A stretch of DNA of 64,000 nucleotides, from the NCBI RefSeq assembly GCF_012271765.1, contig NZ_VRKO01000014.1, positions 1 through 64,000 on the forward strand. Direction: 5' to 3'. Shown here one piece after another: positions 44,866-54,299 of the stretch. Position 1 is the first letter of the stretch, and the number at the start of each line of letters is the position of its first letter. The stretch is from Erwinia rhapontici. GTDB lineage: Bacteria > Pseudomonadota > Gammaproteobacteria > Enterobacterales > Enterobacteriaceae. The position numbers and the translations under genes are program-made. The notes under the pieces are model-generated. The model ran no database searches and had not been told where the DNA came from. It saw nothing but the letters and a program-made list of their open reading frames with translations.

Positions 44866-46533
44866 ATGAATTCTATTAAATTGTTTACCCAGCAAAAGTT
44901 GTCGCTGTTGCTGGCTGTCTACATCGGGTTGTTTTTAAATCTTCCGGTATTTTATCGTCGATTTGATCCCTTCCTCGCTAAGTTTGAAATGATGCAATGG
45001 CTTTCAGCACTGGCAGAAGGGATGGCGGCGATCCTGCTGACCTTCTTCCTGTTACGTCTGCTATCGCTGGGTGGAAAAATGTTCTGGCGCGTTACCGCCA
45101 GCCTGCTGGTGCTGATCTCTGTCTCAGCCAGCTACTACATGGCTTTCTTTAATGTCGTTATTGGCTACGGCATTGTCGCTTCCGTGATGACCACCGATAC
45201 CGACCTGTCTAAAGAAGTGGTGGGTTATCACTTTGTCCTGTGGATGGTACTGGTCAGTCTGATCCCGCTGGCGTTGATCTGGTGGAGCAGCCTGCGCATG
45301 ACGCTGCTGGAGCAGCTTAAAACGCCCGGCCAGCGCATCAAGCCATTACTGACGCTGCTGCTGGCGCTGCTGCTGACCTGGGGCCCTATTCGCTATTTCG
45401 ATAAGGTGCAGAGTGCCAATGAGAAGCTGACCAACGTTGACCTGCCGAGCTATGGCGGGGTGGTGGCGCACTCTTACCTGCCGTCCAACTGGCTCACAGC
45501 GGTCGGGCTGTTTGCCTACACCAGCTATGACGAAAAAATGGACAGCGATGATCTGTTCGATCCGGCAAAAAACTTTACCTATAAGGCGCCTGAAGGGCTG
45601 GATGATACCTATGTCGTGTTCGTGATTGGTGAAACCACCCGCTGGGATCATATGGGGCTGCTGGGCTATGAGCGTGACAACACGCCAAAGCTGTCAAAAG
45701 AGAAGAACCTGGTGGCGTTCCGCGGCGAGTCCTGTGATACCTCCACGAAACTCTCCCTGCGCTGCATGTTTGTGCGTGAAGGGGGAACGATGGATAACCC
45801 GGGACGCACGCTGAAAGAGCAAAATGTCTTTTCGGTGTTGAAATCGCTGGGCTTCAGTTCGGATCTGTACGCCATGCAGAGTGAGGTGTGGTTCTACAAC
45901 AACACCAATGCTGACAGCTATGCCTTCCGCGAACAGATTGGCTCAGAGAAGCGTAACCAGGGGAAATCCGTGGACGATATGCTGCTGATCCCGGAGCTGA
46001 AATCGTCGATTGACGACCACCCGAAAGGTAAGCACCTGGTGATCCTGCATACTAAAGGCTCTCACTATCTTTACTCTCAGCGCTATCCGCGTGAATTCGC
46101 TCGCTACCAGCCGGAGTGCATGGGCGTGGATGATACCTGCAGTAAAGCGATGCTGATTAACGCTTACGATAACTCCATTCTGTATGTTGATACGATGCTG
46201 GACAGCGTGTTTGACCAGCTGCGTGATAAGAAAGCGATTGTGTTTTACGCCGCCGATCATGGTGAGTCCATCAGCGAAAACATGCACCTGCACGGTACGC
46301 CACGCAATATGGCGCCGCCGGAGCAGTTCCGTGTGCCGATGATTGTCTGGGCGTCGGATAAATATCTGGCAGACCCGGCCAATAAGAGCGCGTTTGAGCG
46401 CCTGCAGGCTGAGCAGAAAGCGGGCAAGACGCACCGCCATGTGGAGCTGTTTGACACCATCATGGGATGCCTCGGCTATACTTCTCCCGATGGTGGAATA
46501 AATCCGGCCAACAACTGGTGTGCTAAACCATAA
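44866..46533 (+). CDS. eptB: EptB, Kdo2-lipid A phosphoethanolamine transferase
   Basis: A 555-residue inner-membrane enzyme close to E. coli EptB along its length (LFTQQKLSLLLAVYIGLFLN, YGIVASVMTTDTDLSKEVVG, NVDLPSYGGVVAHSYLPSNW, CLGYTSPDGGIN at the end). Five N-terminal spans are followed by a periplasmic sulfatase-fold domain. The metal site is in VFVIGETTRWDHMG, the nucleophilic Thr in SCDTSTKLSLRCMF (about residue 293), and further ligands in YAADHGESISENMHLHG. It adds phosphoethanolamine to the outer Kdo of the LPS core. It lies next to dpp as in E. coli. An AAGG precedes the ATG. Confidence 0.95.
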   Translation: MNSIKLFTQQKLSLLLAVYIGLFLNLPVFYRRFDPFLAKFEMMQWLSALAEGMAAILLTFFLLRLLSLGGKMFWRVTASLLVLISVSASYYMAFFNVVIGYGIVASVMTTDTDLSKEVVGYHFVLWMVLVSLIPLALIWWSSLRMTLLEQLKTPGQRIKPLLTLLLALLLTWGPIRYFDKVQSANEKLTNVDLPSYGGVVAHSYLPSNWLTAVGLFAYTSYDEKMDSDDLFDPAKNFTYKAPEGLDDTYVVFVIGETTRWDHMGLLGYERDNTPKLSKEKNLVAFRGESCDTSTKLSLRCMFVREGGTMDNPGRTLKEQNVFSVLKSLGFSSDLYAMQSEVWFYNNTNADSYAFREQIGSEKRNQGKSVDDMLLIPELKSSIDDHPKGKHLVILHTKGSHYLYSQRYPREFARYQPECMGVDDTCSKAMLINAYDNSILYVDTMLDSVFDQLRDKKAIVFYAADHGESISENMHLHGTPRNMAPPEQFRVPMIVWASDKYLADPANKSAFERLQAEQKAGKTHRHVELFDTIMGCLGYTSPDGGINPANNWCAKP

Positions 46534-46535
46534 AC

Positions 46536-46596
46536 AAACGTAGGGGTCAGGCATTCCTGACCCTGACCTGGGCGAGGCATGCCTCGCCCTACGTTT
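46536..46596. repeat. Composite palindromic repeat after eptB
   Basis: AAACGTAGGG and CCCTACGTTT bound two back-to-back palindromes: GGGTCAGG–CATT–CCTGACCC (46544–46563) and GGGCGAGGCA–TGCCTCGCCC (46570–46589, perfect). A relative of the first occurs in the dppA–dppB gap. It starts three bases past the eptB stop and likely ends its transcript; the form suggests a REP-like family. Confidence 0.75.
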
Positions 46597-46898
46597 GCCA
46601 TCATCCAACCGAATAATCTGCTGCCGCTCAACCTCTGAACAGCCCCCCTTTTTTGCAAATCAATTCCCATAAAACCGCATAAATCCTTATCCCGCCTGTA
46701 TTGCCACTTAATTCGCAACGCGTTTTTCTTATGACCGAATGTGACTTGTTGCCTGTTTCTTATCTTAGCGTTGCAGCATTTTTATCTATAAGTTAGCCAT
46801 ATAGACCATTTTATCGGGTGGAAATTGGTTGTTTGTGGATTATTTTGTGGGTTTTTTTTCGGCGTGATGTTCTGTAGTTATGCCATTAACCCAGGGTT

Positions 46899-46920
46899 TA
46901 ATGTGGTATTCATCACACGT
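46899..46920. promoter_or_regulatory. CRP-like site upstream of dppA
   Basis: TGTGG, TATTCA, TCACA: one mismatch to TGTGA–N6–TCACA, about 335–350 bp upstream of the dppA ATG. The distance is long, so function depends on where transcription starts. Confidence 0.45.
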
Positions 46921-47212
46921 AATAACGTTTTACGCTACAAATGTTATTAAATTGTTTTTTTTATATTTGCTTGCTGTTTCTCACACTCTGAGTAAATACC
47001 CTACGCTTGTATTGACGTTCCCTGAAACAATTGACAAATTGAAGCCTCAGTACAAAAGGTAAGGGGATTTTTCTGATAGTTTCTGCATCGTCAGAACGTC
47101 TCCACATCCCGTCAGATTGACTGATGCCGCAAGGCACCACGCACAGGCCACTCAAAAAAATTATCGGCCGGCGTAACTACTCCTCTTTCTGCCAAAAACA
47201 GTAAGTCGGGTA

Positions 47213-47236
47213 TGCACACAACAACATCACATCACT
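47213..47236 (+). promoter_or_regulatory. CA-rich leader, likely GcvB sRNA target
   Basis: The leader TGCACACAACAACATCACAT just before the dppA SD is the C/A-rich type bound by the GU-rich R1 region of the small RNA GcvB, which represses dppA in E. coli and Salmonella. Inferred by resemblance. Confidence 0.6.
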
Positions 47237-47250
47237 ATTGGAGCATAAGC

Positions 47251-48861
47251 ATGAGTATTTCCCTGGCTAAATCCGGGATGCTGAAAGTCGGTCTCAGCGC
47301 GATCGCGTTGTTAATGGCTACAGGTGTTCAGGCGAAGACCCTGGTGTATTGTTCTGAAGGTTCGCCTGAAGGTTTTAACCCGCAGTTATTCACCTCTGGC
47401 ACCACCTATGACGCCAGCTCGCGTCAGATCTATAACCGTTTGGTGGAATTCACCATTGGTACCACCGAATTACATCCTGCGCTGGCAGAAAAATGGGATG
47501 TGAGTGCTGACGGTAAAACCTACACCTTCCACCTGCGTAAAGGCGTGAAGTGGCAGACCACCAAAGACTTTAAACCGACGCGCGACTTTAATGCCGATGA
47601 CGTGGTATTCACCTTTGAACGTCAGCTGGATAAAAATAACAAGTATCACGGCGTGTCTGGCGGCAGCTACGAATACTTCGAAGGCATGGACATGCCGAAC
47701 CTGATCAGCAAAATCGTGAAAGTGGATGACTCTACTGTACGTTTCGAGCTGACCCGTCCTGAGTCGCCGTTCCTGGCCGACCTGGGCATGGATTTCGCCT
47801 CCATTCTGTCGGCTGAATACGCTGACAATATGATGAAAGCCGGTACGCCGGAAAAACTGGACCTTAACCCGGTCGGTACGGGCCCGTTCCAGTTACAGCA
47901 GTACCAGAAAGATTCGCGCATTCTGTACAAAGCCAACCCGGAATACTGGGGTACTAAACCGAAAATTGATCGCCTGGTGTTCTCCATCACTCCAGACGCT
48001 TCCGTACGTTACGCCAAAATGCAGAAAGGCGAATGTCAGGTGATGCCGTACCCGAACCCGGCTGATATTGCACGCATGAAGCAGGATAAAAACATCAACC
48101 TGCTGGAGCAGCCAGGTCTGAACGTCGGTTATCTGTCGTTTAACGTTGAGAAAAAGCCACTGGATAACCTGAAAGTTCGTCAGGCGCTGACCATGGCAGT
48201 GAACAAGAAAGCGATCATCGAAGCGGTCTACCAGGGGGCGGGCCAGGAAGCGAAAAACCTGATCCCACCGACCATGTGGGGCTACAACGATGCCGTTCAG
48301 GACTATCCGTACGATCCGGTCAAAGCTAAAGCCTTGCTGAAAGATGCCGGTATGGCAGACGGCTTCGCTATCGATCTGTGGGCGATGCCAGTACAGCGTC
48401 CGTACAACCCGAACGCACGTCGTATGGCTGAAATGATTCAGAGCGACTGGGCGAAAATTGGTGTGAAAGCCAAGATTGTCACCTACGAGTGGGGCGAGTA
48501 TCTGAAGCGTGCTAAAGCCGGTGAACACCAGACCGTCATGATGGGCTGGACCGGCGACAATGGGGACCCGGATAACTTCTTCGCCACCCTGTTCAGCTGT
48601 GCAGCCGCGAAAGATGGCTCGAACTATTCACGCTGGTGCTACAAGCCGTTTGAAGATCAGATCCAGCCAGCACGTGCCACCGACGACCACAACAAACGTA
48701 TCGAGCTGTACAAACAGGCTCAGGTTGTGATGCATGACCAGGCACCAGCGCTGATTGTCGCGCACTCTACGGTCTACGAGCCAGTGAGTAAGAAAGTGTC
48801 AGGCTATGTTGTTGATCCGTTAGGCGGGCATTACTTCGCTCAGGTTGATATCCAGGAATAG
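47251..48861 (+). CDS. dppA: DppA, periplasmic dipeptide-binding protein
   Basis: A 536-residue periplasmic binding protein, nearly the length of E. coli DppA (535). The signal peptide is MSISLAKSGMLKVGLSAIAL through GVQA, giving mature KTLVYCSEGSPEGFNPQLF. Long identical stretches include ASILSAEYAD, LDLNPVGTGPFQLQQYQKDS, LVFSITPDASVRYAKMQKGE and WGEYLKRAKAGEHQTVMMGW. It binds dipeptides, and in E. coli also supports chemotaxis and heme uptake. ATG 47251 has GGAG about nine bases upstream; longer in-frame starts lie in the CA-rich leader. Two hairpins separate it from dppB, which would keep its mRNA in excess. Confidence 0.97.
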   Translation: MSISLAKSGMLKVGLSAIALLMATGVQAKTLVYCSEGSPEGFNPQLFTSGTTYDASSRQIYNRLVEFTIGTTELHPALAEKWDVSADGKTYTFHLRKGVKWQTTKDFKPTRDFNADDVVFTFERQLDKNNKYHGVSGGSYEYFEGMDMPNLISKIVKVDDSTVRFELTRPESPFLADLGMDFASILSAEYADNMMKAGTPEKLDLNPVGTGPFQLQQYQKDSRILYKANPEYWGTKPKIDRLVFSITPDASVRYAKMQKGECQVMPYPNPADIARMKQDKNINLLEQPGLNVGYLSFNVEKKPLDNLKVRQALTMAVNKKAIIEAVYQGAGQEAKNLIPPTMWGYNDAVQDYPYDPVKAKALLKDAGMADGFAIDLWAMPVQRPYNPNARRMAEMIQSDWAKIGVKAKIVTYEWGEYLKRAKAGEHQTVMMGWTGDNGDPDNFFATLFSCAAAKDGSNYSRWCYKPFEDQIQPARATDDHNKRIELYKQAQVVMHDQAPALIVAHSTVYEPVSKKVSGYVVDPLGGHYFAQVDIQE

Positions 48862-48867
48862 TGTTCA

Positions 48868-48888
48868 GGGACGGGACTGACCCGTCCC
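48868..48888 (+). terminator. Hairpin in the dppA–dppB gap
   Basis: GGGACGGG, loop ACTGA, CCCGTCCC, seven bases past the dppA stop, without a T run. Likely a 3' stabiliser or partial terminator that lowers downstream gene dose. Confidence 0.7.
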
Positions 48889-48900
48889 ACATCATTATTT

Positions 48901-48926
48901 GTAGGGGTCAGGCATGCCTGACCCTT
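48901..48926. repeat. Palindromic repeat in the dppA–dppB gap
   Basis: GTAG then the perfect palindrome GGGTCAGGCA–TGCCTGACCC (48905–48924). It is the same family as the palindromes after eptB. The rest of the 206-bp gap shows no gene. Confidence 0.75.
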
Positions 48927-49067
48927 CTTGCCAGGAAGCAAAAAGGTCGTCAAGGCGCGGTTCGCTGCGTCGCGGGTGGATGTCCCCTGAGGATTTTCGC
49001 GCGCAAGATGTGAGCAATAATAATCCTGTTGGTTACGGCTGGCAGGAACTAATAGAGAATGCGGAAT

Positions 49068-50087
49068 ATGCTGCAGTTCATACTCCGACGCTTGGGGCTT
49101 GTCATCCCAACGTTTATCGGTATCACCCTGTTAACCTTCGCGTTTGTTCATATGATCCCCGGTGACCCGGTGATGATCATGGTGGGCGAGCGCGGTATCT
49201 CCCCTGAACGTCATGCACAGCTGATGGCCCAGCTCGGTCTGGATCAGCCACTCTGGCAGCAATATCTCTCCTATATCAAAGGCGTGATGCATGGTGACCT
49301 CGGCATCTCACTGAAAAGCCGTGTCCCGGTGTGGGAAGAGTTCGTCCCGCGCTTTAAGGCCACGCTTGAGCTGGGTATCTGCGCGATGCTGTTTGCCGTT
49401 GCCGTCGGTATCCCGGTAGGCGTGCTGGCTGCGGTTAAACGCGGTTCCATTTTTGACCACACGGCGGTGGGCATCTCCCTGACCGGTTACTCCATGCCGA
49501 TCTTCTGGTGGGGCATGATGCTGATCATGCTGGTTTCGGTGCAGCTCAACCTGACCCCGGTATCCGGGCGCATTGGCGATACGGTGTTTCTTGATGACAC
49601 CATGCCGCTCACCGGCTTTATGCTGATTGATACCCTGATCTGGGGCGAACCCGGTGATTTCAAAGATGCTGTGATGCATATGATCCTGCCCGCCATTGTG
49701 CTGGGGACCATTCCGCTGGCCGTGATTGTGCGTATGACGCGCTCGGCGATGCTGGAAGTGCTCGGCGAAGACTATATCCGTACTGCACGTGCCAAAGGGC
49801 TGACGCCGATGCGGGTGATTGTGGTGCATGCGTTACGTAACGCCATGCTGCCGGTGGTCACGGTGATTGGTCTTCAGGTCGGTACGCTGCTTGCGGGTGC
49901 CATCCTGACGGAAACCATCTTCTCCTGGCCAGGCCTGGGGCGCTGGTTAATCGACGCACTTCAGCGCCGCGACTACCCGGTGGTTCAGGGTGGGGTGCTG
50001 ATGGTGGCCACGCTGATTATCTTCGTCAACCTGCTGGTCGACGTGCTTTACGGTGTGGTTAACCCACGCATCCGTCACAAGAAATAA
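49068..50087 (+). CDS. dppB: DppB, dipeptide ABC importer permease
   Basis: A 339-residue permease, the length of E. coli DppB, beginning MLQFILRRLGLVIPTFIGIT. Six spans and the transporter docking segment EDYIRTARAKGLTPMRVIVV are present, and it ends VVNPRIRHKK. ATG 49068 is chosen by homology; ATG 49059 is in frame three codons earlier. It is separated from dppA by hairpins and followed by dppC after 9 bp. Confidence 0.96.
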   Translation: MLQFILRRLGLVIPTFIGITLLTFAFVHMIPGDPVMIMVGERGISPERHAQLMAQLGLDQPLWQQYLSYIKGVMHGDLGISLKSRVPVWEEFVPRFKATLELGICAMLFAVAVGIPVGVLAAVKRGSIFDHTAVGISLTGYSMPIFWWGMMLIMLVSVQLNLTPVSGRIGDTVFLDDTMPLTGFMLIDTLIWGEPGDFKDAVMHMILPAIVLGTIPLAVIVRMTRSAMLEVLGEDYIRTARAKGLTPMRVIVVHALRNAMLPVVTVIGLQVGTLLAGAILTETIFSWPGLGRWLIDALQRRDYPVVQGGVLMVATLIIFVNLLVDVLYGVVNPRIRHKK

Positions 50088-50096
50088 GGGGCCAAC

Positions 50097-50999
50097 ATGT
50101 CTGTTGTGGATCCAGGCAGCGTCAACGCTGCACCCAAGCCGATGACCCCGTTACAGGAATTCTGGCACTACTTTAAGCGTAATAAAGGTGCAGTGATTGG
50201 CCTGGTTTACGTGGTACTGATGATTATTATCGCGGTGTTTGCCAACGTGCTGGCGCCCCACGCGCCTGCTGAGCAGTTCCGCGATGCGTTACTGCGTCCG
50301 CCAGCCTGGCAAGAAGGTGGCAGCTGGCAGTATGTTTTCGGCACGGATGATGTTGGCCGTGACGTTCTGTCGCGCCTGATGTACGGCGCCCGTCTCTCGC
50401 TGCTGGTTGGCTGTCTGGTGGTGGTATTGTCCCTGATCTTCGGCGTCATTTTCGGCCTGATTGCTGGCTACGTTGGCGGTTCCGTGGATGCGGCGATTAT
50501 GCGTCTGGTGGATATTATGCTGGCGCTGCCAAGCCTGCTGCTGGCGCTGGTGCTGGTGGCGATCTTTGGTCCATCGATTGTTAACGCCTCGATAGCGCTG
50601 ACCTTCGTTGCTCTGCCGCACTATATCCGTCTGACCCGTGCGGCGGTGCTGGTGGAGGTGACGCGCGACTATGTGACCGCCTCCCGCGTGGCCGGGGCCG
50701 GAGCTGTACGTCAGATGTTCGTCAATATTTTACCAAACTGCCTGGCACCGCTGATCGTGCAGGCGTCTCTCGGTTTTTCCAACGCGATCCTCGATATGGC
50801 CGCGCTGGGTTTCCTGGGTATGGGTGCGCAGCCACCAACACCGGAGTGGGGCACCATGCTCTCCGACGTGTTGCAGTTTGCGCAAAGTGCCTGGTGGGTG
50901 GTCACCTTCCCGGGTGTTGCCATTCTGCTGACGGTACTGGCATTCAACCTGATGGGCGATGGTTTACGCGACGCTCTTGACCCGAAACTCAAACAGTAG
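50097..50999 (+). CDS. dppC: DppC, dipeptide ABC importer permease
   Basis: A 300-residue permease matching E. coli DppC, with [20 protein letters not shown] at the first span, [21 protein letters not shown] after it, the docking loop [20 protein letters not shown], and [16 protein letters not shown]. It works as a heterodimer with DppB. AAGGGG lies about six bases before the ATG, and dppD starts 8 bp after its stop. Confidence 0.97.
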   Translation: MSVVDPGSVNAAPKPMTPLQEFWHYFKRNKGAVIGLVYVVLMIIIAVFANVLAPHAPAEQFRDALLRPPAWQEGGSWQYVFGTDDVGRDVLSRLMYGARLSLLVGCLVVVLSLIFGVIFGLIAGYVGGSVDAAIMRLVDIMLALPSLLLALVLVAIFGPSIVNASIALTFVALPHYIRLTRAAVLVEVTRDYVTASRVAGAGAVRQMFVNILPNCLAPLIVQASLGFSNAILDMAALGFLGMGAQPPTPEWGTMLSDVLQFAQSAWWVVTFPGVAILLTVLAFNLMGDGLRDALDPKLKQ

Positions 51000-51007
51000 G
51001 CAGCGAG

Positions 51008-51994
51008 ATGGCACTTTTAACTGTAGATAAGCTTTCGGTGCATTTCGGTGACGAAAAAGCACCTTTCCGTGCCGTCGACCGCATCAGCTACCAGGTTGAG
51101 CAGGGGCAGGTGGTGGGTATTGTCGGTGAGTCCGGCTCCGGTAAGTCCGTCAGTTCGCTGGCGATCATGGGGCTGATTGATTACCCCGGCAAAGTCATGG
51201 CAGACAACCTGGTGTTTAACCAGCGAGACCTGAAACGCATTTCGGAAAAAGAGCGCCGCCAGCTGGTGGGCTCCGACGTTGCGATGATTTTCCAGGACCC
51301 GATGACCAGCCTCAATCCGTGCTACACCGTGGGTTTCCAGATTATGGAAGCCATCAAGGTGCATCAGGGCGGCAACAAACGTACCCGACGTCAGCGTGCT
51401 ATCGACCTGCTCAACCAGGTTGGTATTCCTGACCCGTCGTCGCGCCTTGATGTGTATCCGCATCAGCTTTCGGGGGGGATGAGCCAGCGCGTGATGATCG
51501 CCATGGCGATTGCCTGCCGACCTAAGCTGCTGATTGCTGATGAGCCGACCACGGCGCTCGACGTGACCATTCAGGCGCAGATCATTGAGCTGCTGCTTGA
51601 CCTGCAACGCCAGGAGAATATGGCGCTGATCCTGATTACACACGATCTGGCGCTGGTGGCGGAAGCCGCGCAGCACATTATCGTGATGTACGCAGGTCAG
51701 GTGGTGGAAACCGGCAAGGCGGTAGATATCTTTAAAGCCCCGCGCCATCCTTATACCCAGGCCTTGCTGCGTGCGCTGCCGGAGTTCGCGGCGGATAAAG
51801 CGCGCCTCGCCTCGTTACCCGGGGTGGTACCCGGCAAGTATGATCGCCCGAACGGCTGCCTGCTGAACCCACGCTGCCCGTATGCCAAAGATCGCTGCCG
51901 CAACGAGGAACCGCCACTGCGTGATATTGCCGGGCGTCAGTCCAAATGTCATTTCCCACTGGATGATGCCGGGAGGCCCACTTATGAAGCCTGA
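51008..51994 (+). CDS. dppD: DppD, dipeptide importer ATPase
   Basis: A 328-residue ATPase of the oligopeptide class. Walker A is GESGSGKS, the signature [15 protein letters not shown], Walker [14 protein letters not shown] and the H loop [11 protein letters not shown]. The C-terminal Cys motif [20 protein letters not shown] is the iron–sulfur-like site seen in DppD/OppD. Its end overlaps dppF by 11 bp. Confidence 0.97.
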   Translation: MALLTVDKLSVHFGDEKAPFRAVDRISYQVEQGQVVGIVGESGSGKSVSSLAIMGLIDYPGKVMADNLVFNQRDLKRISEKERRQLVGSDVAMIFQDPMTSLNPCYTVGFQIMEAIKVHQGGNKRTRRQRAIDLLNQVGIPDPSSRLDVYPHQLSGGMSQRVMIAMAIACRPKLLIADEPTTALDVTIQAQIIELLLDLQRQENMALILITHDLALVAEAAQHIIVMYAGQVVETGKAVDIFKAPRHPYTQALLRALPEFAADKARLASLPGVVPGKYDRPNGCLLNPRCPYAKDRCRNEEPPLRDIAGRQSKCHFPLDDAGRPTYEA

Positions 51995-52985
51995 ACACGA
52001 TAAATCGACGCTGCTGATGCAGGCGATCGATCTGAAAAAGCACTATCCGGTTAAAAAAGGCTTGTTTGGTCAGGAGCGTCTGGTCAAAGCGCTGGATGGT
52101 GTCTCGTTCGATCTGGAACGGGGCAAAACGCTGGCCGTGGTGGGGGAATCCGGTTGCGGAAAATCAACGCTCGGCCGTCTGCTGACCATGATTGAAACGC
52201 CAACGGAAGGTCAGCTGTTCTATCAGGGGCAGGATCTGCTGAAGCATGACCCGCAGGCGCAAAAGCTTCGTCGCCAGAAAATCCAGATCGTTTTCCAGAA
52301 CCCGTACGGTTCTCTGAACCCGCGTAAGAAGGTCAGTCAGATCCTCGAAGAACCGTTATTGATTAATACGGACTTTACGCGCGCCGAGCGCCGGGAGAAA
52401 ACCCTGGAGATGATGGCGAAGGTTGGCCTGAAAACCGAACATTATGATCGCTACCCACATATGTTCTCAGGCGGCCAGCGTCAGCGTATTGCTATCGCAC
52501 GCGGGTTGATGCTGGACCCGGACGTGCTGATTGCCGATGAACCGGTATCAGCGCTCGACGTGTCGGTGCGTGCGCAGGTGCTGAACCTGATGATGGACCT
52601 GCAGCAGGACCTCGGCCTCTCTTACGTGTTTATCTCCCACGACCTGTCGGTGGTGGAACATATCGCGGATGAGGTGATGGTGATGTATCTGGGCCGCTGT
52701 GTGGAGAAGGGGAGTAAAGAAGAGATCTTCGCCAATCCGCGCCATCCTTACACTCAGGCGCTGCTGTCAGCGACGCCACGTCTCAACCCGGATGAGCGGC
52801 GTGAGCGTATTAAACTGACCGGTGAGCTGCCAAGCCCGCTGAATCCGCCGCCGGGATGTGCGTTTAACGCACGCTGCCGCCGCCAGTTTGGCACTTGCGT
52901 GCAGCTGCAACCGCAGTTGAAAACCTTCGGCGCACAACAGGTAGCCTGCTTTGCCGTGGAGCAGGACGAAAACAGTCAGGCCTGA
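51984..52985 (+). CDS. dppF: DppF, dipeptide importer ATPase
   Basis: A 333-residue ATPase, one residue from the E. coli length. [20 protein letters not shown], Walker [10 protein letters not shown], signature [15 protein letters not shown], Walker [14 protein letters not shown], and the C-terminal [15 protein letters not shown] Cys motif are seen. The start at 51984 has GGGAGG about seven bases upstream and lies inside dppD, so translation is coupled. It pairs with DppD to power DppBC. A terminator follows 18 bp after its stop. Confidence 0.97.
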   Translation: MKPEHDKSTLLMQAIDLKKHYPVKKGLFGQERLVKALDGVSFDLERGKTLAVVGESGCGKSTLGRLLTMIETPTEGQLFYQGQDLLKHDPQAQKLRRQKIQIVFQNPYGSLNPRKKVSQILEEPLLINTDFTRAERREKTLEMMAKVGLKTEHYDRYPHMFSGGQRQRIAIARGLMLDPDVLIADEPVSALDVSVRAQVLNLMMDLQQDLGLSYVFISHDLSVVEHIADEVMVMYLGRCVEKGSKEEIFANPRHPYTQALLSATPRLNPDERRERIKLTGELPSPLNPPPGCAFNARCRRQFGTCVQLQPQLKTFGAQQVACFAVEQDENSQA

Positions 52986-53002
52986 CCTATCTGGCTACCC
53001 TG

Positions 53003-53032
53003 AAAATGGCTCTTCTCCGGAAGGGCCATTTT
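53003..53032 (+). terminator. Terminator after dppF
   Basis: AAAATGGC, T, CTT, loop around CTCCGG, AAG, G, GCCATTTT: a stem of about 11 bp ending in TTTT, 18 bp past the dppF stop. Confidence 0.88.
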
Positions 53033-53573
53033 GCATTTCCCGCCCGCTATCGACCGGGCGCCGCCGCCCCAACCAGTCTTTTCCCTTCTTATTTTTCAGA
53101 TGCCTCTACTCATAAGCCGGATGAAATGCTTAAGAGAAATACGAGATTCATGAAGTACTGCTATGCTGTATGAAAAGCAGGCTAATGTATCGATTCTAAG
53201 TCCAGGTGCTCAGAAATGAGCAGAACACGCGCAACAGACGTTTCTTTTCAGTAGGTTAGGTAGCCTGTACGCGAAAAGAGAAAAAACGATGTACTGGAAA
53301 GAATATTACAGAGGTAAATGAACCGCTATGAAAGAGTAAGAGTTAGCAGGGTATTTCATTTTCACGAAATAGCTCACATCAAAATGTCATAAATAGACGA
53401 TTAAGACAAATAATCACCCGGCTGATATATCACTTATGTAATTATATTTTTTTATTAAATTTCAGGTTATTAGCTCATTAAAAGTGTTTCTTCTATGATA
53501 TGAGAATAGTCTGAACTATTTAAAAATGTATGTTATATTGCCGCGAAATCATCCACCTTGCGCGATCAGACAT
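53033..53573. other. bcs operon upstream region
   Basis: About 540 bp between the dpp terminator and bcsO, becoming strongly AT-rich after 53330. It presumably carries the cellulose operon promoter. No gene, tRNA or recognisable operator was seen. In E. coli a small transporter gene (yhjV) lies at this junction; it is absent here. Confidence 0.5.
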
Positions 53574-54299
53574 ATGAACAGTTATGATGACCTGCAGCGT
53601 TTTAAGGAAAAAACGCAAACAAACCACATTGAATTCAAAGATATGTCTGAGCAAACGCTGAACTCGACAACCACCAATTGGGCCATCATCAAACAGTTGC
53701 TGAATGAGGGCGCAGGGTCGGTGCTGGATAACAGTCAGCGTATTGATCGGGCTGTTCCTCAACCGGTTGATTTTGCTGCTTTTACATCGTCATCGGTGGA
53801 AAACGCGCCGGCTATATCATCGCTGCCGGTTCAGTCCTTTGTGCCTGCCACGCCGGGCGCTTCAGATCGTGTTGGCGCCTCGCTGCTCGACAGTATTTCG
53901 GCCTCGTTGCAGCCTGCCGCTGCGCCTGCTGAAGCGGTTGAACCCTCGACGGTTAAGGCACCGGCAGCCGAGCCTGCTCCGCTGCGCGCCATGCCGGTTG
54001 CACAGCAAACGACGGTATCCGGTAGCTCACTATTAGCGCAGTTGGCCGTCAGTACCGCGCCTGCACCACAGCCAGCCGCTGTCGTTCCGGCACAGCCAGT
54101 GTTCCAGGCCGGCACTGCTCACGTACCGCAGGCTGTTGACGCTCAACCCGTTATGCCGGCACATTCGCCTGCTGTCGAAGCACCGGCGAATGTGAGCTAC
54201 AAACAGTTGTTTAGCACGGCAGCCGCGCCGGGCTCCGCTGCACTTCCGAAAGATATGTTGTTACATCCCTTGCTGGAGAAAATTGCCTCATGCCGTTAG
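53574..54299 (+). CDS. bcsO: BcsO, cellulose biosynthesis accessory protein
   Basis: A 241-residue protein with the short conserved N-terminus MNSYDDLQRFKEKTQTNHI and EFKDMSEQTL, a mostly disordered Pro/Ala/Val/Gln-rich middle (about residues 60–215), and a C-terminal YKQLFSTAAAP and MLLHPLLEKIASC. This matches BcsO, found only in type I bcs operons, where it stands at the bcsR position; its role is thought to be in organising the complex. ATG 53574 is chosen at the conserved block; upstream in-frame codons lack support. It overlaps bcsQ by 10 bp. Confidence 0.85.
   Translation: MNSYDDLQRFKEKTQTNHIEFKDMSEQTLNSTTTNWAIIKQLLNEGAGSVLDNSQRIDRAVPQPVDFAAFTSSSVENAPAISSLPVQSFVPATPGASDRVGASLLDSISASLQPAAAPAEAVEPSTVKAPAAEPAPLRAMPVAQQTTVSGSSLLAQLAVSTAPAPQPAAVVPAQPVFQAGTAHVPQAVDAQPVMPAHSPAVEAPANVSYKQLFSTAAAPGSAALPKDMLLHPLLEKIASCR

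Larger units (their letters stand above)
46597..47250. other. dppA promoter and leader region
   Basis: About 650 bp of AT-rich DNA between eptB and dppA. In E. coli this position carries the proK tRNA gene; no tRNA-like sequence or T-loop motif is found here. It contains a CRP-like site and a CA-rich leader just before the dppA start (listed separately). Promoter elements were not pinned down with confidence. A 60-codon frame (46880–47062) is not considered a gene. Confidence 0.55.

Noticed and set aside
44866-46533. EptA (lipid A 1/4' transferase) as the identity
   Set aside because: The N-terminal spans and C-terminal CLGYTSPDGGIN match EptB, and the gene lies beside dpp as eptB does.
46880-47062. 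60-codon frame in the dppA upstream region
   Set aside because: AT-rich chance frame without SD or conserved features; promoter region expected there.
48914-49165. 83-codon frame across the dppA–dppB gap
   Set aside because: Begins in a palindromic repeat and ends inside dppB in another frame.
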